A stretch of 64,000 bases of DNA, taken from assembly GCA_019455325.1 (NCBI GenBank), contig JACFMQ010000003.1, positions 310,001-374,000 of the forward strand, written 5' to 3'. Source of the DNA: Rhodocyclaceae bacterium (lineage in GTDB: Bacteria > Pseudomonadota > Gammaproteobacteria > Burkholderiales > Rhodocyclaceae). A program made the position numbers and the translations under genes. Of the stretch, positions 1 to 8,868 are shown piece after piece. Positions within the stretch are counted from its first letter, which is position 1, and every line of letters starts with the position of its first letter. Below the pieces are notes generated by a model. It was not told the origin of the DNA and made no database searches. It saw only the letters and a program-made list of their open reading frames with translations.

Positions 1-1
1 C

Positions 2-163
2 ACATCCAGTCCTCCGCCGCCGGCCTATATGGGCGAGCTGCTCGATCTCATGGTCGCCACGGATGGATTCAACCTTGAGGAGCCGCCGATTCCCGGATGG
101 CGGCTGCTCAAGTCGGCGCCGGAGAATTCGGACTTCTTCTACGCCGTGCCGACGCACCTCTGA
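2..163 (+). CDS. C-terminal 53 residues of a phage protein (partial)
   Basis: An open frame enters from the left edge and stops with TGA at 161-163, six bases before the next gene. The visible end is acidic and ends ...FFYAVPTHL. I do not recognise the family from this fragment. Its position directly upstream of the tail-type genes suggests a structural or tail protein of the same prophage. The long overlapping frame that starts at 97 is a shadow with an arginine/alanine-rich composition and was not used. Confidence 0.55.
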   Translation, partial: TSSPPPPAYMGELLDLMVATDGFNLEEPPIPGWRLLKSAPENSDFFYAVPTHL

Positions 164-169
164 TCGTCG

Positions 170-1537
170 ATGGCGCCGATCCACTGGCCTCATCTCTTCG
201 GCCTGCCGGTTCTAGGGCTGGCAGGGGAGCCTGTCGCCACTCCGGCAGCGCCGGCAGTGCGCGTCGCCGCCCGCTGCGTCACCCCCTACGCGCTGACGCT
301 GGCAGCGTGCGCGGTGCTGCCCTACGGCGATCTGCGCGCGATCGCCACGGTACATCGGGCGCCATACCGTCTGCTCGGCCGCGGCGCCGCCACCGTGCAT
401 GCGGCGCCCTATGCGCTTGTCGATGTGCAGCGCCATGCGCGGCAGTGCCGCACGCCCTGGGCGCTGCTCGCCGACCGCGCGCTGGTGCCGGTGGCAAACA
501 CCCCGGAGCTGCTGCACGACGGCCGCACGCATCGCGTCGAATCGGCCGATCTCTCGTGCGACGAGGACAGCCCGGTGTGGCTGGCGCGCATCCGCCTGGC
601 GGACGTGGAAAGCCACGCCGCCATCCGCCTGCTTGATGCCGTGACGCTGGTGCTCGGTATGGAGACCTTTTCTCTGGTCGTCGACGGCAAGAGCGTTTCG
701 CGGCCGGAGGTAGTCGACGTGGCGCTGGAGATCACCGCGGTATCGCCACTGGCACTCGCCGATGCGCCCTGGGCGGCGCCGGTAACGGTGACGCACGCAC
801 AGGCCGTGCCGGCGCGCGCGCTGGTGGAGCAGTTGATCGGGCCGGTGGACTGGCGCCTGCCGGCGTGGATCGTGCCGGCCGGCCGGGCGGCGTTCGACCG
901 CGCGACGCCGCTCTCGATCGCCCGTGCGGTGGTCGGCGCCGCCGGCGGCCTGATCGAGAGCGCGCCGGACGGCTCGGTGATCTGCCGGCCGCGCCACCCG
1001 GTGCATGTACCGGACTACGACACGACCGCGCCGGCCGTGATCCTGACGGATGGGGATGTGTTTTCGGTGACAGAGACCGTGGCGCCGCGCTCCCTGGTCG
1101 ACCGCGTGACGGTGAGCAACGAGACCGCCACCGGCGGCCCGGAGGACCGCCTGGAGTACGAGGCGGACGAGGACGATACAACGCGCGGCACGGTGCGCGC
1201 CTGGCCGTGGCCCATGCGCGGCGTGTCGCTGGTGCATACCGGCCACCCGGCGACGGCAATCGTGGATCTCGGCGTGGTCACGTGGGAGGTGGTCGAGGTA
1301 GTCGAGTTCGTCGACGGATCGGCCACGGCGCGCTGGCCGGTGGCGGCTTGGCTCGGCGCCGAGTGGATGCGCGCCGACCTCGGCGCGGTACGGGCGGAGC
1401 GGACCCGGCTGACCGCCGGCGTCGCCGGCTACAGCCTGGCACGCGTGCGTTACGCGACGGCGGCGCGGGAATGGTCGGTGTCGCTTACCGCGGCGGCCGA
1501 GGAAGTGCAGTTCGTGTTGATGGACGAGGAGGCTTGA
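170..1537 (+). CDS. Phage tail/baseplate-type protein, 455 aa
   Basis: The protein is 455 residues with no signal peptide or membrane segment and a beta-rich, valine/alanine-rich composition. I cannot assign a named family with certainty. Its size, its place in a run of overlapping phage genes and its neighbours suggest a baseplate hub or tail-associated protein. The start ATG lies six bases after the preceding stop, and the stop at 1537 is followed two bases later by the next ATG, as expected for a compact phage operon. A 344-aa antisense frame over the same DNA (212-1246) is a shadow. Confidence 0.6.
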   Translation: MAPIHWPHLFGLPVLGLAGEPVATPAAPAVRVAARCVTPYALTLAACAVLPYGDLRAIATVHRAPYRLLGRGAATVHAAPYALVDVQRHARQCRTPWALLADRALVPVANTPELLHDGRTHRVESADLSCDEDSPVWLARIRLADVESHAAIRLLDAVTLVLGMETFSLVVDGKSVSRPEVVDVALEITAVSPLALADAPWAAPVTVTHAQAVPARALVEQLIGPVDWRLPAWIVPAGRAAFDRATPLSIARAVVGAAGGLIESAPDGSVICRPRHPVHVPDYDTTAPAVILTDGDVFSVTETVAPRSLVDRVTVSNETATGGPEDRLEYEADEDDTTRGTVRAWPWPMRGVSLVHTGHPATAIVDLGVVTWEVVEVVEFVDGSATARWPVAAWLGAEWMRADLGAVRAERTRLTAGVAGYSLARVRYATAAREWSVSLTAAAEEVQFVLMDEEA

Positions 1538-1539
1538 TT

Positions 1540-2043
1540 ATGGGCAGCGCAACGATCCGGGTGCAGTTCGGCAATCCTGACGGCACCGGCGCAGAGGGGC
1601 ATCTGTCGGCCGAGGTCGACACGCGCGAGGACGGCCTCAACGAGGGCCGCCAATCGTTCGAGCCGGGGGCGTCGGTGGCGATCCTGGTCTATCGCTCGGA
1701 CAACGTAACGGTGAGCCGGGTCGACTGTTCGGCCGGCTCGATCCGTGCCGGCGGTCAGACGACGGTGAGCCTCGAGGAGGACGTGACGTTCGGCGACGAG
1801 AGCGAGGCGACGCTGCGCGTGCCTGCGCTGACGGCGCCCGGCGTCAGGTGGTTCGGCCGCTCGCTCGGTGCGCTCGTGCTGCAGGCCGATAGGATGACGC
1901 TGCGCGCGGCCGAGAAGGGCGTGGCGGTCGCGCGCGTGACCTACCAGGCACGTGCGGACGTCTACCGGCTCAAGTCGCCGGCATCCATCGACGGCGAGAC
2001 GGATTTTTCCATCGTGGTTTTCATCGGTGGGGTGTCGGCGTGA
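1540..2043 (+). CDS. Hypothetical phage structural protein, 167 aa
   Basis: The start ATG at 1540 follows the upstream stop by two bases and is preceded by a GAGGAGG-like ribosome site inside the previous gene's end. The frame is open much further upstream, but that part overlaps the real upstream gene. The product is soluble, beta-rich and acidic, beginning MGSATIRVQFGNPDG. It overlaps the next gene by four bases (ATGA type, 2040-2043), indicating translational coupling. I do not recognise a family. Context suggests a tail or virion component. Confidence 0.6.
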   Translation: MGSATIRVQFGNPDGTGAEGHLSAEVDTREDGLNEGRQSFEPGASVAILVYRSDNVTVSRVDCSAGSIRAGGQTTVSLEEDVTFGDESEATLRVPALTAPGVRWFGRSLGALVLQADRMTLRAAEKGVAVARVTYQARADVYRLKSPASIDGETDFSIVVFIGGVSA

Positions 2044-2357
2044 TCGTCGAGTGCTACCGCGGTGCCGGCGAGCGGCCGGGCGAGGCGATTGAGGTGCCGC
2101 TGCTCTCCGACGAGATGCTGCTCGTGCGCGGCGCGGCGGAGATGGATGCGCAGGCGCACCGCATCAACGTGGCCACGCTGTCCATCGTGCCTCGGTCGGG
2201 CGTGCGACTCGGCCAGATCATCGAGTATGTCGACCCGATCTCCGGCCGGCTGCAGTGCGGAAAGGTGACGGGCATCAGCGTGACGGTGGTCGCCGGCACG
2301 GACGATGCCGGGCCGACCTTAGATCATGTGCTCACCGTGGAGGTGCCGACGACATGA
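2040..2357 (+). CDS. Hypothetical phage protein, 105 aa
   Basis: This 105-residue beta-rich protein starts inside the stop of the upstream gene and overlaps the next gene by four bases. It contains no cysteines of note, no signal and no membrane segment. The pattern (…GQIIEYVDPISGRLQCGKV…) is compatible with a small tail or baseplate accessory protein, but this is inference from position only. Confidence 0.55.
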   Translation: MIVECYRGAGERPGEAIEVPLLSDEMLLVRGAAEMDAQAHRINVATLSIVPRSGVRLGQIIEYVDPISGRLQCGKVTGISVTVVAGTDDAGPTLDHVLTVEVPTT

Positions 2358-2575
2358 GCTTCGCGCTGCGCGAGCTGCAGGGGCTGATCGCCCGCCGAGC
2401 CGACACATCCGGCGTGGTGGTCGCGGTACTCGACGGCGCGGTGCGCGTCGCCACGCGCACCGGCGCCGTGACCGTGCCGGCCGGCGCCGAGCGCTTGAGC
2501 GTTGGAGACCGCGTAACGCTCGCCGATGGCCGCGCGCTGCGCGCGCCGGTGGCGAGGGCGAGCTATCCGGTATGA
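2354..2575 (+). CDS. Small phage protein, 73 aa
   Basis: The start ATG at 2354 overlaps the preceding gene's stop. The product begins MSFALRELQGLIARRAD and continues with a short beta-rich domain containing repeated valines and glycines. This could be an OB-like or SH3-like fold of a tail protein, which is inference. A further ATG overlaps the stop at 2572 and opens a 53-codon arginine/proline-rich frame to 2733; that frame looks non-coding and is not called. Confidence 0.5.
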   Translation: MSFALRELQGLIARRADTSGVVVAVLDGAVRVATRTGAVTVPAGAERLSVGDRVTLADGRALRAPVARASYPV

Positions 2576-2707
2576 GCAGTAAAAAGACGGTGCGACCGTT
2601 GCGAGTGCGGGAACACCCGCAGCGGCCACCTCCCGCAGTTGATGCCTGCGTTTGGCCAAGGCACCGCCACCGTGCACACGGCGAGCCAAAGCCTACACGC
2701 AAGAGGC

Positions 2708-2884
2708 ATGTCGGTGATAGAGGTGAGATGTAGCAAGTGCAATAAAAAACTGGCCGAGGCGGATTTTTCCCGCTTGGCGATCAAGTGCCCGCGTTGCGGG
2801 CAGCTGAACAATCTGAAGGCCATCGAGCCTCCCCGCTGCGCACCTAGTGCGCGCAAGGAGAGTCCCGATGGCAGCGATCCTTAA
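2708..2884 (+). CDS. com: Com-family zinc-ribbon translational activator
   Basis: The protein is 58 residues with two CxxC pairs (CSKCNKKL and CPRCGQ) separated by about 20 residues. This matches the Mu Com family, small zinc proteins that bind the mom mRNA and open its ribosome site for translation. Length and cysteine spacing agree with the family (Mu Com is about 62 residues). The start at 2708 (MSVIEVRC) was chosen because upstream codons in the same frame are not family-like. Its 3' end overlaps the methyltransferase gene by 17 bases, the arrangement expected if Com controls the translation of that modification gene. Confidence 0.8.
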   Translation: MSVIEVRCSKCNKKLAEADFSRLAIKCPRCGQLNNLKAIEPPRCAPSARKESPDGSDP

Positions 2885-3683
2885 CAATCCGGTAAACCCC
2901 ATCATCCCGTGGCTTGGCGGCAAGCGCCGCCTGGCCGACCGGCTGATCCCGCTGATGCCACAGCATGAATGCTACGTCGAGCTGTTCTGCGGTGGCGCCG
3001 CGCTCTACTTCCTTCGGCCGGTGCCGGCGTCGGTCGAGGTACTCAACGACATTAACGGCGAGCTAGTCAACCTGTACCGCATCGTGCAGCATCATCCGGA
3101 GGAGTTCGTTCGGCAGTTCAAGTGGGCGCTCTCATCGCGCCAGGTGTTCAAGTGGCTGCAGCAGCAGCCAGTCGAGCCACTCACCGACATCCAGCGCGCC
3201 GCAAGGTTCTTTTACCTCCAGCACCACGCGTTCGGCGGCAAAGTCGCTGGTCAAAGCTTCGGCACCGCGACCACGGCGCCCTCAGTCAACCTGCTGCGCA
3301 TCGAGGAGTCGCTGTCCGCCGCCCACCTCCGCCTCGCTGCCGGCACCACGGTCGAGAACCTACCTTGGTACGACTGTCTCGCACGCTACGACCGCTCGCA
3401 CACCTTCTTCTACGCTGATCCACCCTACTGGGAGACCGAGGGCTACGGCGTGCCGTTCTCGTGGGATCAGTACGAACGACTCAGCGATGCGATGCGGACA
3501 TGCCGGGGCAAGGTGATGCTCTCGATCAACGACCACCCCGCGATCCGCGATTGCTTCGATGGCCTGGTTTTTCACGAGGTGGGGATCAAGTACAGCGTGG
3601 CCAACAATCAAGCCGCACCGAAGGAGAGCGGGGAGTTGGTGATTACGAATTACCAGCCGGAAGTTATGGGTGGGCTGTTCTAG
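2868..3683 (+). CDS. D12-class DNA adenine N6-methyltransferase (phage)
   Basis: The product is about 271 residues and transfers a methyl group from SAM to adenine N6 in DNA. Motif I is seen near the N-terminus (PIIPWLGGKRRL) and in YVELFCGGAALYF, and the catalytic DPPY motif in FFYADPPYWET. This is the usual order of Dam-like D12 enzymes. The ATG at 2868 is preferred over 2847 because AAGGAG sits about eight bases upstream. The gene takes the place of mom behind com in a Mu-like phage, so its likely job is to modify phage DNA against host restriction. Target specificity cannot be read from sequence. Confidence 0.88.
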   Translation: MAAILNNPVNPIIPWLGGKRRLADRLIPLMPQHECYVELFCGGAALYFLRPVPASVEVLNDINGELVNLYRIVQHHPEEFVRQFKWALSSRQVFKWLQQQPVEPLTDIQRAARFFYLQHHAFGGKVAGQSFGTATTAPSVNLLRIEESLSAAHLRLAAGTTVENLPWYDCLARYDRSHTFFYADPPYWETEGYGVPFSWDQYERLSDAMRTCRGKVMLSINDHPAIRDCFDGLVFHEVGIKYSVANNQAAPKESGELVITNYQPEVMGGLF

Positions 3684-3697
3684 CTAGCTCCGGACGG

Positions 3698-3730
3698 CGG
3701 TGCCAAATCTCGTGCAAAACGGTGCCAAAT
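3698..3730. repeat. 11-bp direct repeat pair, probable phage right-end binding sites
   Basis: CGGTGCCAAAT occurs at 3698-3708 and again at 3720-3730, a spacing of 22 bp or two helical turns. The pair lies between the methyltransferase stop and the conserved part of the host gene yggL. Tandem transposase sites at this spacing are typical of Mu-like ends. The assignment is inference. Confidence 0.5.
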
Positions 3731-4083
3731 TGCGCGCCGGCCTACACCTGCAACGACTCAACCGACGCCAGCGCAAGAAGCTGCGGCTGGGAGAATTCCA
3801 GGAACTCGGTTTCGAGATCACCGGCGTGTGCCCCGAGCCGCTGCCGGAGGATGCAGCCGATCGATTTCTGGACGGATTGTTCGAGTTCGTCGAGGCGCGC
3901 CGCCTGTGCGCGGGCGGCGGTTTCGGCGCCGGTTCGGAAAGCCGGTTCTCGATGTTCGTCTGCGCAATAGGCCGCGGTTCGGCAACGGAAGAAGACAGGC
4001 AGGCGATCGAAGCCTGGCTGAAATCGCAGCCGTGCATCCGGAATGTGTGCGCCGGCCCGCTGCGCGATGCCTGGCATGCATGA
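3700..4083 (+). CDS. yggL: YggL/DUF469 family protein with a replaced 5' end
   Basis: From about residue 19 the protein matches the YggL (DUF469) family: NRRQRKKLRLGEFQELGF followed by an alpha/beta core ending in the conserved WLKSQP segment. E. coli YggL is about 108 residues and has been linked to the ribosome. The only in-frame start is a GTG at 3700, which lies inside the phage-like repeats, so codons 1 to about 15 seem to come from the prophage end rather than the original gene. Whether it is still expressed is unknown. The conserved part is intact to its normal C-terminus. Confidence 0.7.
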   Translation: MPNLVQNGAKLRAGLHLQRLNRRQRKKLRLGEFQELGFEITGVCPEPLPEDAADRFLDGLFEFVEARRLCAGGGFGAGSESRFSMFVCAIGRGSATEEDRQAIEAWLKSQPCIRNVCAGPLRDAWHA

Positions 4084-4194
4084 ACAAGGGCGGCCAATCG
4101 TACTGATCGGCATCCCGCCGTCGCCAGTTCGCGGAAATCTCGAACGAGAGTAGCCGCGGCGAAAATCGCCGAATGAAGGGGAAGTCTTGCGCCA

Positions 4195-4222
4195 TGTAGC
4201 CACGTTGGCTACATTTGTAGCC
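4195..4222. promoter_or_regulatory. TGTAGCC operator in front of the wHTH-MNT gene
   Basis: A perfect dyad TGTAGCCA-CGT-TGGCTACA lies at 4195-4213, and a third half-site TGTAGCC at 4216-4222 touches the start codon at 4224. No Shine-Dalgarno sequence is visible, so the mRNA may be nearly leaderless. The position suggests autoregulation by the wHTH domain of the protein encoded right behind it. Confidence 0.6.
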
Positions 4223-4223
4223 C

Positions 4224-4832
4224 ATGGCGCTTCAATCCCTATCCAGCCTTCTTTTCACTGACTACCGTCGCCGGGTGCTGGGGCTCCTGCTGCTCCATCC
4301 GGAGCGGCAAAGCCATGTGCGCGAGATCGCACGTCTGACCGGAACCGCTGCCGGCACGCTGCACAAGGAGCTGTCCCGTCTCGCCCAGGCCGGCATCCTG
4401 CGGCGGACAGGACAGGGTAGACAGGTCTATTACGCCGCCAACCGCGACTGTCCGATCTTCGACGAACTGGCGAGCATTCTGCGCAAGACCTCGGGGCTGG
4501 CCGACGTGCTGGCCCAGGCGCTGGCTCCGGTCGCGGAAAAGCTGCGCGTTGCTCTCGTCTTCGGCTCGGTGGCAAAGGGAACGGAACAGGCCGGCAGCGA
4601 TGTGGACGTGCTCTTGGTGGGCGACGTGGGTTTCGCCGATGTCGTACGCTTGCTCCACCCGGCACAGTCGTCGCTCGGGCGCGAGATCAATCCGAAGGTT
4701 TACAGCGTGACCGAATGGCAGGCCAAGGTACGTGCCGGAGACCCTTTCGTCCACGACGTGCTGGCGAAACCGAAAATCTTCCTGATCGGCAACGATCATG
4801 ACCTTGCAGAATCTTCTGGGCATCCGTCTTGA
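4224..4832 (+). CDS. wHTH-nucleotidyltransferase (MNT) fusion protein
   Basis: Residues 1-75 form an ArsR/MarR-like winged helix (HVREIARLTGTAAGTLHKEL, then a basic wing). Residues about 95-160 carry a minimal nucleotidyltransferase core with the GS-x-AKG and DVDVLLVGD motifs that bind metal and nucleotide. MNT proteins paired with HEPN proteins act as antitoxins, some by adding AMP to the HEPN partner. The fused DNA-binding domain makes it a probable repressor of its own operon through the TGTAGCC dyad upstream. The next gene starts inside its 3' end (35-bp overlap). The family and pairing are clear, the biochemical activity is inferred. Confidence 0.8.
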   Translation: MALQSLSSLLFTDYRRRVLGLLLLHPERQSHVREIARLTGTAAGTLHKELSRLAQAGILRRTGQGRQVYYAANRDCPIFDELASILRKTSGLADVLAQALAPVAEKLRVALVFGSVAKGTEQAGSDVDVLLVGDVGFADVVRLLHPAQSSLGREINPKVYSVTEWQAKVRAGDPFVHDVLAKPKIFLIGNDHDLAESSGHPS

Positions 4833-5235
4833 GACGGTGACGCCCAGCCGCGAAACGGTCGCCCGCCTTCTCGCGGCGGCCGAGCGCAACCTCGCCGACG
4901 CGGCGCTGCCGGGCCTGAGCGCGGAGAATCGCTTCGACGCCGCCTACAAGGCCATCATGCAGTGCGCCATGATCGCGCTGCACGCCAACGGGTACCGCAC
5001 GCTCACGAGCCGGCCGGGGCATCACCAGACCGCGATCCAGACCCTGCCGCAGACGGTGGGCCTGGCGACGGACCAGACGATCGTTCTGGACGCACTGCGC
5101 AAGCAGCGCAATCTTGCCGACTACGACGGCGACCCCGTATCCGACGCCACCGTACGGGACTGCATCGCCAGCGCCCGGAAATTGCTCGTCCATCTCCGGC
5201 AATGGCTGGCGGAGAACCGGCCGGACCTGCTGTGA
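4798..5235 (+). CDS. HEPN-domain protein, partner of the MNT protein
   Basis: The product is 145 residues and all-helical, overlapping the upstream MNT gene. The C-terminal half contains RKQRNLADYDGD, the position where HEPN ribonucleases carry RxxxxH. Here the sixth residue after Arg is Tyr, not His, as seen in some SAV_6107-type HEPN proteins. That substitution raises doubt about RNase activity, though a tyrosine in this region is the residue AMPylated in HepT-like partners. The pair is best described as an MNT/HEPN toxin-antitoxin-like module. Function as a toxin is unproven. Confidence 0.7.
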   Translation: MTLQNLLGIRLETVTPSRETVARLLAAAERNLADAALPGLSAENRFDAAYKAIMQCAMIALHANGYRTLTSRPGHHQTAIQTLPQTVGLATDQTIVLDALRKQRNLADYDGDPVSDATVRDCIASARKLLVHLRQWLAENRPDLL

Positions 5236-5425
5236 ACATGGACTGCCGACCGTCCTGGAAGCGTTTCTCGACGCGCGTCTCGTGAGCGTCTGGTAGCCGC
5301 GCTTCGCCAGGTTGCAGGCGGCGGCGCATGAACTCGCTATATGCGTGTTTGCGCACATGCCAATCAGCCTGCCGTCATGTTCATGACAGCATTTTCTCTA
5401 TCTGATCCGAATTTTGCCGACAGCA

Positions 5426-5471
5426 TGCGACTGTTGTCGCAGGTTGCGCCATTCGTCTTAAAAGGTAATAT
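5426..5471 (+). promoter_or_regulatory. Operator and sigma-70-like promoter of the first activator gene
   Basis: A near-perfect dyad TGCGACT-GT-TGTCGCA lies at 5426-5441, the same motif found upstream of the catabolic sigma-54 promoters. Immediately after it TTGCGC (5444-5449) and TAATAT (5466-5471), 16 bp apart, resemble -35 and -10 boxes. A strong GGAGGAGA ribosome site precedes the ATG at 5524. The arrangement suggests autoregulation. The rest of 5236-5523 shows no gene. Confidence 0.5.
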
Positions 5472-5523
5472 TGCATCGTGACATCGATTAAGCATTCATA
5501 AATATATAAACGGAGGAGACAAA

Positions 5524-7518
<1,995 letters not shown>

Positions 7519-7520
7519 CA

Positions 7521-7568
7521 GCGTCGCACGTTGCGACGCCTGTCCGAGCCGTGATACGCGCGTATCAC
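7521..7568 (+). promoter_or_regulatory. Upstream activator sites for the nine-gene operon
   Basis: Three elements lie 65-115 bp upstream of the sigma-54 promoter: a perfect dyad GCGTCGCA-CGT-TGCGACGC (7521-7539), an overlapping TGCGACG-CC-TGTCCGA match to the regulon motif (7533-7548), and the 18-bp palindrome GTGATACGCGCGTATCAC (7551-7568). Distance and symmetry suit enhancer-binding protein sites. Confidence 0.6.
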
Positions 7569-7633
7569 CTCCGGCGCCTTCGAGGCGCCCACCTATCCTT
7601 TATTAATCAGCCTGTTGCAGCCACCGCTGCGGC

Positions 7634-7650
7634 TTGGCACATCGCTTGCG
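7634..7650 (+). promoter_or_regulatory. Sigma-54 promoter of the nine-gene operon
   Basis: TTGGCAC-ATCGC-TTGCG has the invariant GG and GC exactly ten bases apart and matches the TGGCAC-N5-TTGC consensus in full. It lies about 75 bp upstream of the first gene. Confidence 0.85.
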
Positions 7651-7725
7651 TTGTCCAGTACGGAAGAGAGTCCGGCCGCGTCGTTGCGGACTCGCCGACA
7701 ACCGATTACCGATAGGAGAAACCTA

Positions 7726-8832
7726 ATGTCCAGTGCGCTGTTCAGCCCGATCGAGCTTCGTGGCCTGACTCTCAAGAATCGTTTGGTCGTATCGCCGATG
7801 TGCCAGTACATCTCCGAGAACGGCTCCGTGAACGACTGGCACGTTCAGCATCTGGGGGCGTTTTCCATTGGCGGCTTCGGCCTGGTGATGACCGAGGCCA
7901 CCAACGTCAATGCGGTCGGCAAGATCACCCACAAGTGCGCCACGCTGTGCACCGACGAGAACGAGGCCGCCCTGAAGCGGGTGATCGATTTCAACAAGAA
8001 GTTCGGCGTCGCCGCGCAGGGCATCCAGTTGGCGCACGCCGGGCGCAAGGGCTCGACGCATCCGCCGGCGCTCGGCGGGCAGGCGCTGAAGCCGGAGGAA
8101 GGCGCCTGGGAAACGGTCGCGCCCTCCGCCGTTCCCTATGCCCCGGGTTGGCACACGCCGCGCGCCCTGACGACGGAGGAGATCAGGCAGATCCAGGCGG
8201 ATTTCGTCGAATCCGTGAAGCGCGCGCAGCGCGTCGGCTACGACCTGATCGAGATGCACGCCGGCCATGGCTACCTGACCCATCAGTTCCTGTCGCCGCT
8301 CACCAACCGTCGCACCGACGAATATGGCGGCAGCCTGGAAAACCGCATGCGCTTCGCCCTCGAGACGTTCGTGGCGATGCGCGCGGCCTGGCCGGCGGAC
8401 AAGCCGATGGGCGTTCGCGTCTCCGCGACCGACTGGGTCGTCGGCGGCTGGACGCCGGAAGAAACGGTGGTCTTCGCCAGGGCGCTGAAGAACCTCGGCT
8501 GCGACTACGTCGATGTCTCCAGCGGCGGCCTCGATCCGGCGCAGCAGATCCCCCTCGCCCCGGGCTACCACGTGTCGCTGGCCGACAAGGTGCGCAGGGA
8601 GGCCGACATCCGGACGATGGTCGTCGGCCTGATCACGGATGCGCTGCAGGCGGAGGAAATCGTCAAGTCCGGACAGTCCGACTTCGTCTGCATGGGGCGC
8701 GGCGCCATGTGGGATCCGCGCTTCCCGTGGCATGCCGCGGAAATCCTCGGCGCCGACGCGCCCTATCCGCCCCGCTCGACGCCGTGCCATCCGAGCCTGC
8801 GCCCGCAGGTGTTCCCGAATCGCAAGAAGTAA
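7726..8832 (+). CDS. Old yellow enzyme family NADH:flavin oxidoreductase (YqjM type)
   Basis: The product is 368 residues with a TIM-barrel FMN fold. The YqjM-class cysteine and tyrosine are present in SPMCQY, and the substrate-binding HxxHxY pattern in HAGHGYLTHQFLSPLTN. The family reduces activated C=C bonds and quinones with NAD(P)H. AGGAGA lies seven bases before the ATG at 7726; the frame is open further upstream but crosses the sigma-54 promoter. As first gene of a sigma-54 operon linked to hydroxybenzoquinone metabolism it may reduce a quinone or a ring-fission enone. That role is inference. Confidence 0.88.
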   Translation: MSSALFSPIELRGLTLKNRLVVSPMCQYISENGSVNDWHVQHLGAFSIGGFGLVMTEATNVNAVGKITHKCATLCTDENEAALKRVIDFNKKFGVAAQGIQLAHAGRKGSTHPPALGGQALKPEEGAWETVAPSAVPYAPGWHTPRALTTEEIRQIQADFVESVKRAQRVGYDLIEMHAGHGYLTHQFLSPLTNRRTDEYGGSLENRMRFALETFVAMRAAWPADKPMGVRVSATDWVVGGWTPEETVVFARALKNLGCDYVDVSSGGLDPAQQIPLAPGYHVSLADKVRREADIRTMVVGLITDALQAEEIVKSGQSDFVCMGRGAMWDPRFPWHAAEILGADAPYPPRSTPCHPSLRPQVFPNRKK

Positions 8833-8868
8833 GGCCCGCCCGCTTCGTACAAAATCTAGGAGACACAA

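Larger units (their letters stand above)
1..3735. mobile_element. Right arm of a Mu-like prophage (partial)
   Basis: Five short, mostly overlapping phage-type genes are followed by a Com-like zinc-ribbon gene and a D12-class adenine methyltransferase. In phage Mu the com-mom pair lies at the extreme right end, so this order places the right attachment end just after 3683. An 11-bp direct repeat (3698-3708 and 3720-3730, 22 bp apart) fits transposase-binding sites at a phage end, and the host gene yggL resumes immediately afterwards. The left arm lies outside the window. The exact terminus, expected to end in CA, was not fixed. Confidence 0.7.

Noticed and set aside
2572-2733. 53-codon frame between the tail genes and com
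   Set aside because: It is made mostly of Arg, Pro and His with no family resemblance, and it overlaps com in another frame.
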